This document shows positions 6,034-13,713 of a stretch of 23,033 bases of DNA, one piece after another. The translations under genes were made by a program, and so were the position numbers. Every line of letters starts with the position of its first letter. The first letter of the stretch is position 1. The notes below the pieces were generated by a model, which was given only the letters and a program-made list of their open reading frames with translations, did not search any database and had not been told where the DNA came from. Source of the stretch: Sphingomonadales bacterium (GTDB lineage: Bacteria; Bacteroidota; Bacteroidia; UBA7662); contig VHAW01000011.1 of NCBI GenBank assembly GCA_016872225.1, forward strand, positions 1 to 23,033. The letters run 5' to 3'.

Positions 6034-8355
6034 ATGAGTATTCAAACCCTTCTTTACTTGGTACCTCTGTGTGGGGTCGCCGGACTGCTTTTCACTCTTT
6101 GGAAGTCTTCCTGGGTGGCCGCTCAAGATCCGGGCGATGCCAAAATGCGCAAAATTGCGGGTCATATTGCCGAAGGAGCCATGGCCTTCCTCAAAGCAGA
6201 GTATAAGATTCTTGCTGTTTTTGTAGCCTGTGTAGCCGTATTGTTGGCGATAACCAGTCCGGCCGAGACCTCCTCTCCAATGGTGGGTCTTTCTTTCGTG
6301 GTGGGCGCTCTATGTTCGGGCTTGGCCGGTTTTATCGGTATGCAGGTAGCGACCAAAGCTAACGTTCGAACGGCCAATGCAGCCCGCAACAGCTTGTCTA
6401 AAGCCCTTGAAATTGCCTTTGCAGGTGGTTCGGTGATGGGAATGGGCGTTGTGGGTTTGGGTGTTTTGGGCCTTGGGTCCCTTTTTATTCTTCTCAGGAA
6501 CCAATTTGGTACCGATGCAAGTGATATTAATCGGGTGATCACCGTGATTACTGGGTTTTCTTTTGGGGCCTCTTCCATTGCTTTGTTTGCTCGCGTTGGC
6601 GGAGGTATCTATACCAAAGCCGCGGATGTGGGTGCAGACCTGGTGGGTAAAGTGGAAGCCGGTATTCCCGAGGACCATCCGTTGAACCCCGCTACCATTG
6701 CCGATAATGTCGGGGATAATGTCGGCGATGTGGCCGGGATGGGCGCCGACCTTTTTGAATCTTATGTGGGATCTATTGTGGGGACCATGGTTTTGGGTGC
6801 GGCATTTATGGCCAGCGGCTTTGTCGATGAATTCAACGGTTTGTCCGCGGTTATTCTCCCGCTGGTTCTTGCCGGTACTGGTATCCTGATGTCTATTTTG
6901 GGCACTTTTTTTGTGAAGACCCGTGAAGGGGGAGACCCTCAGAAAGCCCTGAATATGGGTGAGTTCCTTTCTTCCGGCCTTATGATTGTCGCCTCTTATT
7001 TCATTATCAACTGGATGTTGCCCGCCGAATGGTGGTTCCAGGATCCCTTGTACGCTTGGAAAGATCCTAAACTCGGTAACCACTACACCGCTATGGGGAT
7101 ATTTTATGCGACCATCATTGGTTTGATTGCAGGGGTCCTGGTGGGTTTGGTCACTGAGTATTATACAGGCACCGGTAAAAAGCCTGTCTTATCCATTGTG
7201 CGTCAGTCCTCTACCGGTGCGGCAACCAACATTATTGCCGGCCTTGGGGTAGGGATGATGTCCACCGCCATACCGATTTTGTTGATTGCCGCCAGTATTG
7301 TCGGGGCTTTCCATTTTGGTGGACTGTACGGGATTGCAATTGCCGCTGTGGGGATGTTGGCCAATACCGGCATACAGTTGGCGGTGGACGCCTACGGTCC
7401 TATTTCTGATAATGCAGGGGGTATTGCCGAAATGAGCGAATTGCCCAAGGAAGTTCGTCAGCGTACCGATAAACTGGATGCCGTAGGGAACACCACCGCC
7501 GCCATCGGTAAAGGATTTGCGATTGCTTCGGCTGCGCTGACGGCTTTGGCTTTGTTTGGGGCATACATGTCCTCGGCTGGCATTGCCAGCATTGATATTT
7601 CCCAAGCGAAGGTTATTGCCTGTTTGTTTATTGGGGCCATGTTGCCCTTTGTGTTCTCGGCCATGGCCATGGGGGCTGTAGGTCGTGCAGCGATGTCTAT
7701 GATTGAAGAGGTTCGTCGCCAATTTAATTCCATCCCCGCCCTCAAAGCGGCTCTCGATGCGATGCGTCGCAACGGGGACAAAGAGCTCAACGATTGGTCC
7801 GCTGAAGACCAAGCTATATTTCACAAGGCAGACGGCGTGGCCGAATATGGAAAATGTGTTGAGATTTCCACCAAGGCCGCCATTCGCGAAATGGTATTGC
7901 CCGGTTTGTTGGCTGTGGTGGTTCCGGTGGTCGTGGGGTTTCGTTTCGGTCCCGAACCTTTGGGGGGTATGTTGGCCGGTGTTACGGTATCCGGGGTCTT
8001 GATGGCCATTTTCCAATCCAACGCCGGGGGTGCTTGGGATAATGCCAAGAAAATGTTCGAAGAGGGAGTGGATATCAACGGTAAAACCTACTACAAGAAA
8101 TCAGACCCGCACAAGGCGGCCGTGGTGGGCGATACGGTGGGTGATCCCTTTAAGGATACTTCCGGTCCCTCGCTCAATATTTTGTTAAAACTTATCTCGG
8201 TCGTAGCCTTGGTGATGGCTCCCGCTTTGGTGGATAAAGACAAGGTTAAGTCAGGCGTTTCGCCTGAACCTCCTGCCGTGGAAGATTCTGTATCCAAACA
8301 GCCTGTGGAAGGCGCACCTGCTGCAGAACAGGCCGCTCCGGTGAGAATCCCTTGA
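6034..8355 (+). CDS. hppA: Membrane-bound ion-pumping pyrophosphatase, K+-dependent type
   Basis: This 773-residue polytopic membrane protein hydrolyses pyrophosphate and couples it to H+ and/or Na+ export. Conserved catalytic loops are present: DVGADLVGKVEAGIPEDHP with NPATIADNVGDNVGDVAGM, a second DNAGGIAEM, and the C-terminal GDTVGDPFKDTSGPS. In the motif GNTTAAIGKG (about 484-493) the position that is Lys in K+-independent enzymes is Ala, so this is the K+-dependent class. Members of that class pump Na+, H+ or both, and I cannot tell which. After the last helix a soluble tail of about 38 residues, rich in Pro, Glu and Ala, extends the protein; such tails vary in the family. The start MSIQTLLYLVPL leads directly into the first helix. 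A strong terminator follows. Confidence 0.95.
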   Translation: MSIQTLLYLVPLCGVAGLLFTLWKSSWVAAQDPGDAKMRKIAGHIAEGAMAFLKAEYKILAVFVACVAVLLAITSPAETSSPMVGLSFVVGALCSGLAGFIGMQVATKANVRTANAARNSLSKALEIAFAGGSVMGMGVVGLGVLGLGSLFILLRNQFGTDASDINRVITVITGFSFGASSIALFARVGGGIYTKAADVGADLVGKVEAGIPEDHPLNPATIADNVGDNVGDVAGMGADLFESYVGSIVGTMVLGAAFMASGFVDEFNGLSAVILPLVLAGTGILMSILGTFFVKTREGGDPQKALNMGEFLSSGLMIVASYFIINWMLPAEWWFQDPLYAWKDPKLGNHYTAMGIFYATIIGLIAGVLVGLVTEYYTGTGKKPVLSIVRQSSTGAATNIIAGLGVGMMSTAIPILLIAASIVGAFHFGGLYGIAIAAVGMLANTGIQLAVDAYGPISDNAGGIAEMSELPKEVRQRTDKLDAVGNTTAAIGKGFAIASAALTALALFGAYMSSAGIASIDISQAKVIACLFIGAMLPFVFSAMAMGAVGRAAMSMIEEVRRQFNSIPALKAALDAMRRNGDKELNDWSAEDQAIFHKADGVAEYGKCVEISTKAAIREMVLPGLLAVVVPVVVGFRFGPEPLGGMLAGVTVSGVLMAIFQSNAGGAWDNAKKMFEEGVDINGKTYYKKSDPHKAAVVGDTVGDPFKDTSGPSLNILLKLISVVALVMAPALVDKDKVKSGVSPEPPAVEDSVSKQPVEGAPAAEQAAPVRIP

Positions 8356-8392
8356 GTTGCTCACAGTGCGCACCCAGGTTTTTCTATAACAG

Positions 8393-8426
8393 CGGGTCTT
8401 GCTTCAACGCAAGGCCCGTTTTTTTT
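8393..8426 (+). terminator. Intrinsic terminator of hppA
   Basis: CGGGTCTTGC (8393-8402) pairs with GCAAGGCCCG (8409-8418), ten pairs including one G-T, around a 6-nt loop. Eight T follow (8419-8426). It sits 37 nt after the hppA stop. On the opposite strand no T-tract follows, so it works rightward only. Confidence 0.92.
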
Positions 8427-8433
8427 GGAGTCA

Positions 8434-8465
8434 ACCAAGGTTTGAAATTACCAAGGTTTGAAACA
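8434..8465. repeat. Two-copy 16-bp tandem repeat
   Basis: ACCAAGGTTTGAAATT (8434-8449) is followed by ACCAAGGTTTGAAACA (8450-8465), with the first 14 bases identical. It is non-coding, between the hppA terminator and the 3' end of the kinase gene. The remaining gap (8466-8523) shows only a short 5-bp hairpin (8483-8498) without a T-tract. Confidence 0.75.
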
Positions 8466-8523
8466 AGGGGCGGTAAGACTCCAGGGTATAGGGACCCTAC
8501 AGAATTATTGTGGTAAAAAAGGG

Positions 8524-9144
8524 TTAGAATAGACCGCCCAGTTCCGTCTCAATCTTGAGGAGAATCTGCCCGAAATCCTCGGGTTTGTCGGCGAAATTGA
8601 TTTGATCCACAGGGATAATGAGCAACTTACCCTCGGTATACCCTTCAATCCATGCTTCGTAACGTTCGTTGAGTCGCTTGAGGTAATCCAAGCGAATATT
8701 ATCTTCGAAATCTCTGCCTCGACGTTGGATCTGACGCACCAAGGTGGGAACCGAGCCCCGCAGATAAATGAGCAGATCCGGCTTTTCCAAGTGACTGCTC
8801 ATGGCCTCAAAGAGACGACTGTAATTTTCAAAATCTCTGGTGCTCATCAGGCCCATGGCATGAAGGTTAGGGGCAAAAATATGAGCGTCTTCGTAGATCG
8901 TCCTGTCCTGAACCGTGTTATGGTCTTTAGTCGCCATTTCCCGGTTTTGTCTATACCTCGAATTCAGGAAATAGATCTGGAGGTTGAAGGACCATCGCTG
9001 CATGTCCTCATAAAAATCATTGAGGTAGGGATTTTGATCGACTTCCTCAAAGTGAGGCTCCCATCCATAATGCTGGGCCAACATTTCGGTGAGGGTGGTT
9101 TTGCCGGACCCGATGTTTCCCGCGATGGCGATATGCTTGCTCAT
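8524..9144 (-). CDS. Deoxynucleoside kinase
   Basis: This 206-residue kinase phosphorylates deoxynucleosides in the salvage pathway for DNA precursors. P-loop GNIGSGKTT (9-17) opens the protein. It is followed by the substrate-site region (HFEEVDQNPYLNDFYED), the QDRTIYEDAHIFAPNLH motif corresponding to the DRS/ERS signature of the dNK family, and the arginine-rich lid QRRGRDFEDNI. Length and motifs match the deoxyadenosine/deoxyguanosine kinase group common in Firmicutes and Bacteroidota; which base it prefers cannot be read. ATG 9144 is chosen over an in-frame TTG two codons upstream. Confidence 0.9.
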   Translation of the reverse strand: MSKHIAIAGNIGSGKTTLTEMLAQHYGWEPHFEEVDQNPYLNDFYEDMQRWSFNLQIYFLNSRYRQNREMATKDHNTVQDRTIYEDAHIFAPNLHAMGLMSTRDFENYSRLFEAMSSHLEKPDLLIYLRGSVPTLVRQIQRRGRDFEDNIRLDYLKRLNERYEAWIEGYTEGKLLIIPVDQINFADKPEDFGQILLKIETELGGLF

Positions 9145-9171
9145 TTTCAAAGACTCTAATTAATCATGGAA

Positions 9172-9179
9172 CGAAGATA
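9172..9179 (-). promoter_or_regulatory. -7-like element of the deoxynucleoside kinase gene
   Basis: TATCTTCG (read 9179 to 9172) has one mismatch to TAnnTTTG and lies 27 nt before the ATG at 9144. No -33 element is evident. Confidence 0.35.
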
Positions 9180-9219
9180 ATCTAATTTTACTGCGCTTGG
9201 ATGCCTTCTATGGTTTAAC

Positions 9220-10209
9220 CTAAAAGCCCATTAAGGCTCTAACTTCGTTTAGGGTTTTTTGGGCAGAGGCTTTGGCTTTCGCTGCTCCCATTTGGCGGAT
9301 TTCCTCCAATTCAGTGGGTTTGCTTTGCAGGCTCAAAATGTTTTCGCGCAACGGGGCAAGGTATTGTATCATATCATCGGCTAATTGCTTTTTGAGATCC
9401 CCGTAGCGAATGCTGCAATCGGCATAAGCGCATTTGAATTGCGCAACGATGTCACCGGTTGAAACGATTTCCAGCAGTTGAAATAAGTTTGCGACCGCTC
9501 CTTCGGGTTCAGAGCCGTGAATGGTAGGTCCAGTATCCGTGACGGCCCGCATAATTTTCTTGCGAATGGAAGAGGGATCTTCAGCCAGGAAAATGGCGTT
9601 CCCCCCACCCTCTGATTTGCCCATCTTGCCGGATCCATCCAGGCCAGGAACCTTGGCCAAGTCACGGCTGTCGGCACGGTACGGCTGCGGTTCGGGAAAG
9701 CAGACCGTTTGATAAAAATGATTGAAGCGCTGCGCAAAGTTTCTGGCCATTTCCAGATTCTGTTCCTGGTCCTTGCCGACCGGAACCGATTCCCCTTTGT
9801 GGAGGAGGATATCGGCTGCCATCAAAACGGGGTAGGTAAGTAAGCCTGCATTGACATTGTTAGGCTGCAAGCGGACCTTGTCTTTGAACGAAGTACAACG
9901 CTCCAATTCGCCAACATAGGCATGCATGTTCAGGAGCAGGTACAACTCCGCTGTCTCGGGCAAATCGCTTTGGACATAAAGGGTGCATTGTTCAGGATTT
10001 AAACCCGCGGCCAGGTATTCGGCCAGGACCGTCTGCACCCGCTGCCGCGCTTGATTCGGATCGGGGAGGGTGGTTAAGGCATGGTAATCGGCAATGAAGA
10101 AATAGCAATCCATGCGGGATTGCATGCCAACAAACTGAAGCAATGCCCCCATATAATTACCAAGGTGCAATTGACCTGTGGAGCGTATCCCGGAAACAAC
10201 TTTAACCAT
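9220..10209 (-). CDS. trpS: Tryptophanyl-tRNA synthetase
   Basis: This class I aminoacyl-tRNA synthetase charges tRNA-Trp. From ATG 10209 it has 329 residues, the usual bacterial length. The N-terminal MVKVVSGIRSTGQLHLGNYMG contains the HIGH-like HLGN motif. The KMSKS motif appears as KMGKS in DGSGKMGKSEGG, a common variant in TrpS. The domain order and the motif PVGKDQEQNLEMARNFAQRF are typical. The frame stays open upstream to 10455, but that extension would overlap plsC on the other strand and is not family-like. The gene is divergent from plsC, with 39 bp between the start codons. Confidence 0.96.
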   Translation of the reverse strand: MVKVVSGIRSTGQLHLGNYMGALLQFVGMQSRMDCYFFIADYHALTTLPDPNQARQRVQTVLAEYLAAGLNPEQCTLYVQSDLPETAELYLLLNMHAYVGELERCTSFKDKVRLQPNNVNAGLLTYPVLMAADILLHKGESVPVGKDQEQNLEMARNFAQRFNHFYQTVCFPEPQPYRADSRDLAKVPGLDGSGKMGKSEGGGNAIFLAEDPSSIRKKIMRAVTDTGPTIHGSEPEGAVANLFQLLEIVSTGDIVAQFKCAYADCSIRYGDLKKQLADDMIQYLAPLRENILSLQSKPTELEEIRQMGAAKAKASAQKTLNEVRALMGF

Positions 10210-10243
10210 GCCTGCAAAATACAGTCGATAGGCCTTATCTTGA

Positions 10244-10251
10244 CAAAGATG
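10244..10251 (-). promoter_or_regulatory. -7-like element of trpS
   Basis: CATCTTTG (read 10251 to 10244) has one mismatch to TAnnTTTG and lies 34 nt before the trpS ATG. It overlaps the proposed plsC start codon on the other strand. Weak evidence. Confidence 0.3.
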
Positions 10252-11055
10252 CTTTGGAACAAAAGGAGTTGGGATCATTCGGAACCCAGGGATGCGGCTA
10301 CGCTTTATGCCCGGTACTGCCAGAGACCTCTGGCCTTTCATTTTTATCGTTTTCGGGCCTATTTGTGCTTGATCTATTTTGTCTTGTTTTTTGCAATGTC
10401 CTACCCCTTTTTTCGATGGGCAATTGCCAGGCCTTCGCGTTATCCTTGGGCCCATCGTTGGAGGGTTTTTTGGGCAAAGAGCATTGCTTTTCTATTTGGG
10501 ATTCGGATTCAACTCTTAGGTAATTTGCCTGAACCTTGTGAAAGATTGATGATTGTGGCGAATCATTTTTCCTATCTGGATATACCGATTTTGGCAGCGG
10601 CCTTGCCCTTGCGGCTGCATTATGTGGCTAAGGCTGAATTACTGCGTTTTCCGTTCTTCAGGCATTTTTTCAGGACCATGGATATCGCCATTCCGCGAAC
10701 CAGTCCGCAGGGTTCCATGAAGGCCTATCGACGGGTAGAGGAATTCTGGAAGCCCGGTTCTGCGGTGGTGGTCTTTCCAGAAGGGGGAATTCTGGGCCAA
10801 GCACCGGCGATGACCGCTTTTCGGCCTGCTCCGTTTGCGGTAGCTCTTCAGCAAGGAGCCACGATCTTGCCTGTATCTTTGCCCGACACCTGGAAAATCT
10901 TGCCCGAATGTCCACGACATTTTATGCGCCCCGGACCATGCCGGGTCAACCTATTGGAGCCTCAGTTTCCGGAGACCTTCCATGGAGATGAGAAGGCCCT
11001 TAAAAATAAATGTTACGAGTTGATTCACCACGATCTGCTAGCCCATGAAAGTTGA
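10249..11055 (+). CDS. plsC: 1-acyl-sn-glycerol-3-phosphate acyltransferase (PlsC family)
   Basis: This 268-residue membrane-associated enzyme acylates lysophosphatidic acid in phospholipid synthesis. An N-terminal hydrophobic segment (about 37-55) precedes the catalytic HX4D motif (NHFSYLD, H106 and D111). The substrate-binding motif FPEGG is at 176-180. Related acyltransferases for other lysolipids or ornithine lipids share these motifs, so the exact acceptor is inferred. ATG 10249 is chosen because it keeps the helix and clears trpS; a later ATG at 10396 would cut into the helix. It is the first gene of a packed operon: its stop overlaps the gatC start by 11 nt. I find no convincing promoter upstream. 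Confidence 0.88.
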   Translation: MLWNKRSWDHSEPRDAATLYARYCQRPLAFHFYRFRAYLCLIYFVLFFAMSYPFFRWAIARPSRYPWAHRWRVFWAKSIAFLFGIRIQLLGNLPEPCERLMIVANHFSYLDIPILAAALPLRLHYVAKAELLRFPFFRHFFRTMDIAIPRTSPQGSMKAYRRVEEFWKPGSAVVVFPEGGILGQAPAMTAFRPAPFAVALQQGATILPVSLPDTWKILPECPRHFMRPGPCRVNLLEPQFPETFHGDEKALKNKCYELIHHDLLAHES

Positions 11056-11341
11056 CCTTGAAACCCTGCAACGTATTGCTCACTTGGCCCGTTTGGAATT
11101 TGATCCGGACCAAGCTAGTGCTATGTTGGCTGACATGAATCGATTCCTTGAATATGCCCGCGTTATTGAATCGGTCCCAACCGAGGGGGTAGAACCCCTG
11201 GTGTACTTGAACGAACAAGGCTTGGCTCCCAGAGAGGATGGGGTCTTTCAGACCATCACGCATCAAGAGGCCCTTGCCAATGCGCCTGCAAGCGATTCGG
11301 ATTATTTCAGGGTCCCCAAAGTGGTTAAGAAAATTAATTGA
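11045..11341 (+). CDS. gatC: Aspartyl/glutamyl-tRNA amidotransferase subunit C
   Basis: This 98-residue GatC is the small subunit that stabilises the GatCAB amidotransferase, which makes Gln-tRNA(Gln) and/or Asn-tRNA(Asn) by transamidation. The family pattern is clear: IAHLARLEF near the N-terminus, then LADMNRFLEYARVIESVPTEGVEPL and the C-terminal DYFRVPKVV. gatA and gatB are not adjacent. The ATG at 11045 lies inside the end of plsC, and its TGA shares a base with the next ATG, so translation is probably coupled. Confidence 0.95.
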   Translation: MKVDLETLQRIAHLARLEFDPDQASAMLADMNRFLEYARVIESVPTEGVEPLVYLNEQGLAPREDGVFQTITHQEALANAPASDSDYFRVPKVVKKIN

Positions 11342-12048
11342 TGTTACAATCCAATACCCTTATTTCTCTTCATGGAATTCAAAGGTTGTACATCATGGGT
11401 GAAGAGACCATTTATGCCCTAAGAGGGATTGACTTGCAAATCAACCGTAACGAATATGTGGCCTTGATGGGACCATCAGGTTCTGGAAAATCCACCTTGA
11501 TGAACTTGATCGGTTGTTTGGATTCCCCCAGCTCAGGTTCGTACTGGCTTAATGGACAGGATATTGCGGGGATTAGCGACAATCGCCTTGCCGAAATCCG
11601 CAACCGCGAGATCGGATTTGTTTTCCAGATGTTTAATTTGTTACCACGCCTGACGGCTTTGGATAATGTGGCTTTACCCTTGGTTTATGCAGGGGTTTCA
11701 GAACTAGAGCGCAGGGAGCGAGCTCATGAAGTCCTCAAGCAGGTTGGTTTGCAAGACAGGGTAGGCCATCGTCCCAACGAACTTTCAGGCGGTCAGCGTC
11801 AAAGAGTGGCTTTGGCAAGGGCTTTGGTCAACAAGCCTTCCTTAATTTTGGCCGATGAACCTACCGGAAATTTAGACTCCAGAACCTCTGTGGAAATTAT
11901 GGAAATGTTTGCCGCCATTCACGCCCTGGGTAATACCATTGTGCTGGTCACCCACGAAGAGGATATAGCTCGGCACGCGCATCGTATGGTTCGCCTCAGA
12001 GATGGCAGCATTGAGTCGGATGCGCTCACTATTAATCAAAGTTTATGA
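11341..12048 (+). CDS. ABC transporter ATPase, LolD/MacB-like
   Basis: This 235-residue ATPase powers a type VII (MacB/LolCDE-like) ABC system. Walker A is GPSGSGKST (44-52), followed by the Q-loop region FVFQMFNLLPRLTALDNVALPL typical of the LolD/MacB group. The signature LSGGQRQR, Walker B LILADEPT with the D-loop NLDS, and the switch histidine in LVTHE complete it. It has no fused permease domain. No permease is adjacent, but a MacB/FtsX-type permease lies 2.8 kb downstream at 14834-16105 and is a reasonable partner. ATG 11341 overlaps the gatC stop; a TTG one codon earlier is less likely. The stop overlaps the next start (ATGA). Confidence 0.93.
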   Translation: MLQSNTLISLHGIQRLYIMGEETIYALRGIDLQINRNEYVALMGPSGSGKSTLMNLIGCLDSPSSGSYWLNGQDIAGISDNRLAEIRNREIGFVFQMFNLLPRLTALDNVALPLVYAGVSELERRERAHEVLKQVGLQDRVGHRPNELSGGQRQRVALARALVNKPSLILADEPTGNLDSRTSVEIMEMFAAIHALGNTIVLVTHEEDIARHAHRMVRLRDGSIESDALTINQSL

Positions 12049-12623
12049 AAATCTACACCAAAACAGGTGACTCTGGCAATAGCTCATTATTAGGTGGCCG
12101 TAGGGTTTCCAAAGCGGATCCCCGTTTGGATGCCTATGGTACTTTGGACGAGCTTAATGCCTGGATTGGTCTGCTCAAGGAACAAGAGGCTTTGAAAGAT
12201 CATTCCTCCTTTCTATGCGACATTCAGGAGGAGCTGTTCACCATGGGTTCGCACTTAGCAGCCGAGAACCTGGCTCAAACGGAGGCTTGGAAATTGCCGA
12301 CCTTGGACCATCGCATGGTCGTGCGTTTGGAGATGGAAATGGATCGGTTGGATGCAGGCTTAGAACCGCTGCGGAATTTTATTTTGTCGGGGGGACACCC
12401 CGCCTCGGCCATGACTCAGGTGGTACGTACCGTATGCCGTAGGGCCGAAAGAGCAGTGGTATCGCTATTGGTGACTCTTCCTGACGAAGAGACCAGATTA
12501 CAGCCTGTGGTGGTGGTTCTTAACCGGCTTTCAGATTATTTCTTCGTCCTGGCTCGCGAAATATTGCGGGCTGAGGGTGGTCTTAAGCCCCATGTTTGGA
12601 ACCCACATGCAGGGGGGTCTTGA
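12045..12623 (+). CDS. pduO: Cob(I)alamin adenosyltransferase, PduO type
   Basis: This 192-residue enzyme transfers the adenosyl group of ATP to cob(I)alamin to make adenosylcobalamin, the cofactor of methylmalonyl-CoA mutase and related enzymes. Family features are the N-terminal ATP-binding IYTKTGDSGNSSLLGG, then DAYGTLDELNAWIGLL, the conserved FILSGGHPASA and RTVCRRAER, and the C-terminal LNRLSDYFFVLARE. It is the last gene of the plsC operon and overlaps the ABC ATPase by 4 nt. No cobalamin riboswitch or mutase gene is seen in the window. Confidence 0.95.
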   Translation: MKIYTKTGDSGNSSLLGGRRVSKADPRLDAYGTLDELNAWIGLLKEQEALKDHSSFLCDIQEELFTMGSHLAAENLAQTEAWKLPTLDHRMVVRLEMEMDRLDAGLEPLRNFILSGGHPASAMTQVVRTVCRRAERAVVSLLVTLPDEETRLQPVVVVLNRLSDYFFVLAREILRAEGGLKPHVWNPHAGGS

Positions 12624-12638
12624 GGTTTATTTTATGGC

Positions 12639-12669
12639 CTTGTGAACTTAAACATGATTTTTATATTTG
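12639..12669 (+). promoter_or_regulatory. Promoter of the DUF2795 gene
   Basis: CTTG (12639-12642) and TATATTTG (12662-12669) are separated by exactly 19 bp. The -7 match is perfect and the -33 is 3 of 4, the best -33/-7 pair in the window. The leader before ATG 12700 would be about 25 nt. Confidence 0.7.
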
Positions 12670-12699
12670 CCGAAGAATCCGACGATTTATCCCTAACCT

Positions 12700-12921
12700 A
12701 TGTATTGGACCTTGGAATTAGCCTCCCATCTCGAAGATGCCCCTTGGCCTGCCACCAAGGATGAGCTCATTGATTACGCCATTCGGTCGGGTGCGCCCAT
12801 GGAGGTTATCGAAAACCTGCAGGTACTCGAAGATGATGGCGAACCTTACGAAACCATTGAGGAAATTTGGCCGGACTACCCCACCAAGGACGATTTCTTT
12901 TTTAATGAGGACGAGTATTAA
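12700..12921 (+). CDS. DUF2795 family small acidic protein
   Basis: This 73-residue, strongly acidic protein resembles the DUF2795 family: MYWTLELASHLEDAPWPATKDELIDYAIRSGAPMEVIENLQ is the typical core, with WPATKDELIDYA and PMEVIENLQ most diagnostic. The C-terminus (FFFNEDEY) is acidic. The function of the family is unknown to me. The gene has its own good promoter and stands alone between the pduO operon and the convergent terC. Its stop codon lies in one arm of an inverted repeat. Confidence 0.88.
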   Translation: MYWTLELASHLEDAPWPATKDELIDYAIRSGAPMEVIENLQVLEDDGEPYETIEEIWPDYPTKDDFFFNEDEY

Positions 12922-12959
12922 TCCGGTTTGGCCTGAGCGGGTCCTAAACTTGGATTAAT
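12917..12959. terminator. Inverted repeat between convergent genes, possible bidirectional terminator
   Basis: ATTAATCC (12917-12924) pairs with GGATTAAT (12952-12959). A partial inner pairing involves GGTTTG and TAAACT. The stop codons of both the DUF2795 gene (12919-12921) and terC (12955-12957) lie in the arms. No strong T-tract follows in either direction, so terminator function is uncertain. Confidence 0.4.
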
Positions 12960-13704
12960 CTTGTTTGAGTCGTTTGCCCTCAAAGCGCTGTCGCAGAAAT
13001 TCCACGGAAGTGGAGAATGCCAGGGCAAAATAGAGATAGCCTTTGGGGACTTCAACATGGAAGGACTCGATAAGCAACATAAAGCCGATCAGCATAAGGA
13101 AGGACAAGGCCAAAATCTGCAAAGAAGGTTGCTTCTGGATGAATTGACCAATGGAATCCGCCATAGCGAGCATGACCAACATGGAAATGATTATCGCGGC
13201 GACCATCACCTGAACCTGGTCGCTGAGGCCTACTGCAGTGAGAATGGAGTCAAAGGAAAAGACTAAATCAATCAGGATGATCTGGAGGATAATACCCGTT
13301 GCTACTTTTCGCTTGGCTTGGGCGGCCTTGAGGTGACTATTCGGCGATTTATCCGGCGAGGAACTTGCTTTGGATGACGAATGTTCCAGATGATTCACTT
13401 TGGAATGCAGTTCCGAGGTTGTTTTGGCGAGCAGAAAGAGCCCTCCTGCCAACAGCACTAAGTCCTTGACCGAGGGGTTCCAACCTAAAAGTTCAAAGGC
13501 GGGTTGCGTCAATCCCATCAGCCATGAAATACTGAGCAGAAGCCCTACCCTGAAGGCAAGGGCCAGCATGAGGCCAATCCGTTGAATTTTTACCCGAACT
13601 GCCTTGGGCAATCGGTCGGTTAGGATTGTGATAAAAATAATGTTATCGATTCCCAAAACAATTTCCAGGACGGTCAAGGTGAGCAAGGCAACCGGCCACT
13701 CCAT
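12955..13704 (-). CDS. TerC family integral membrane protein
   Basis: This 249-residue protein has about seven transmembrane segments. The two TerC signature motifs are present, each with acidic residues in a helix: LEIVLGIDNIIFI near the N-terminus and LIDLVFSFDSILTAVG in the middle. A hydrophilic loop of about 35 residues rich in Ser and Lys (HSSSKASSSPDKSPNS) separates the two halves. The family is associated with metal-ion handling, including Mn2+ export and tellurite resistance in some members; the substrate here is unknown. It starts 9 bp after the queA stop on the same strand, so the two are probably co-transcribed. Confidence 0.92.
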   Translation of the reverse strand: MEWPVALLTLTVLEIVLGIDNIIFITILTDRLPKAVRVKIQRIGLMLALAFRVGLLLSISWLMGLTQPAFELLGWNPSVKDLVLLAGGLFLLAKTTSELHSKVNHLEHSSSKASSSPDKSPNSHLKAAQAKRKVATGIILQIILIDLVFSFDSILTAVGLSDQVQVMVAAIIISMLVMLAMADSIGQFIQKQPSLQILALSFLMLIGFMLLIESFHVEVPKGYLYFALAFSTSVEFLRQRFEGKRLKQD

Positions 13705-13713
13705 GAGTCCGAA

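Noticed and set aside
6310..8016. Long antisense open frames of up to 275 codons across hppA
   Set aside because: They are rich in His, Asn and Gln, show no family resemblance, and mirror the strongly conserved pyrophosphatase frame.
8483..8498. Short hairpin AGGGT/ACCCT as a terminator for the deoxynucleoside kinase gene
   Set aside because: It has only five pairs and no T-tract on the leftward strand.
10081..10248. Upstream extension of plsC by 56 residues
   Set aside because: It would overlap the trpS N-terminus on the other strand and adds no family sequence. ATG 10249 keeps the transmembrane segment.
10210..10455. Upstream extension of trpS
   Set aside because: It has no resemblance to TrpS, whose N-terminus starts MVKVVSGIRSTG, and it overlaps plsC.
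10872..10879. TATCTTTG inside plsC as an internal promoter
   Set aside because: It lies mid-gene with no nearby downstream start except gatC about 165 bp away, and gatC is translationally coupled to plsC; it is probably a chance match.
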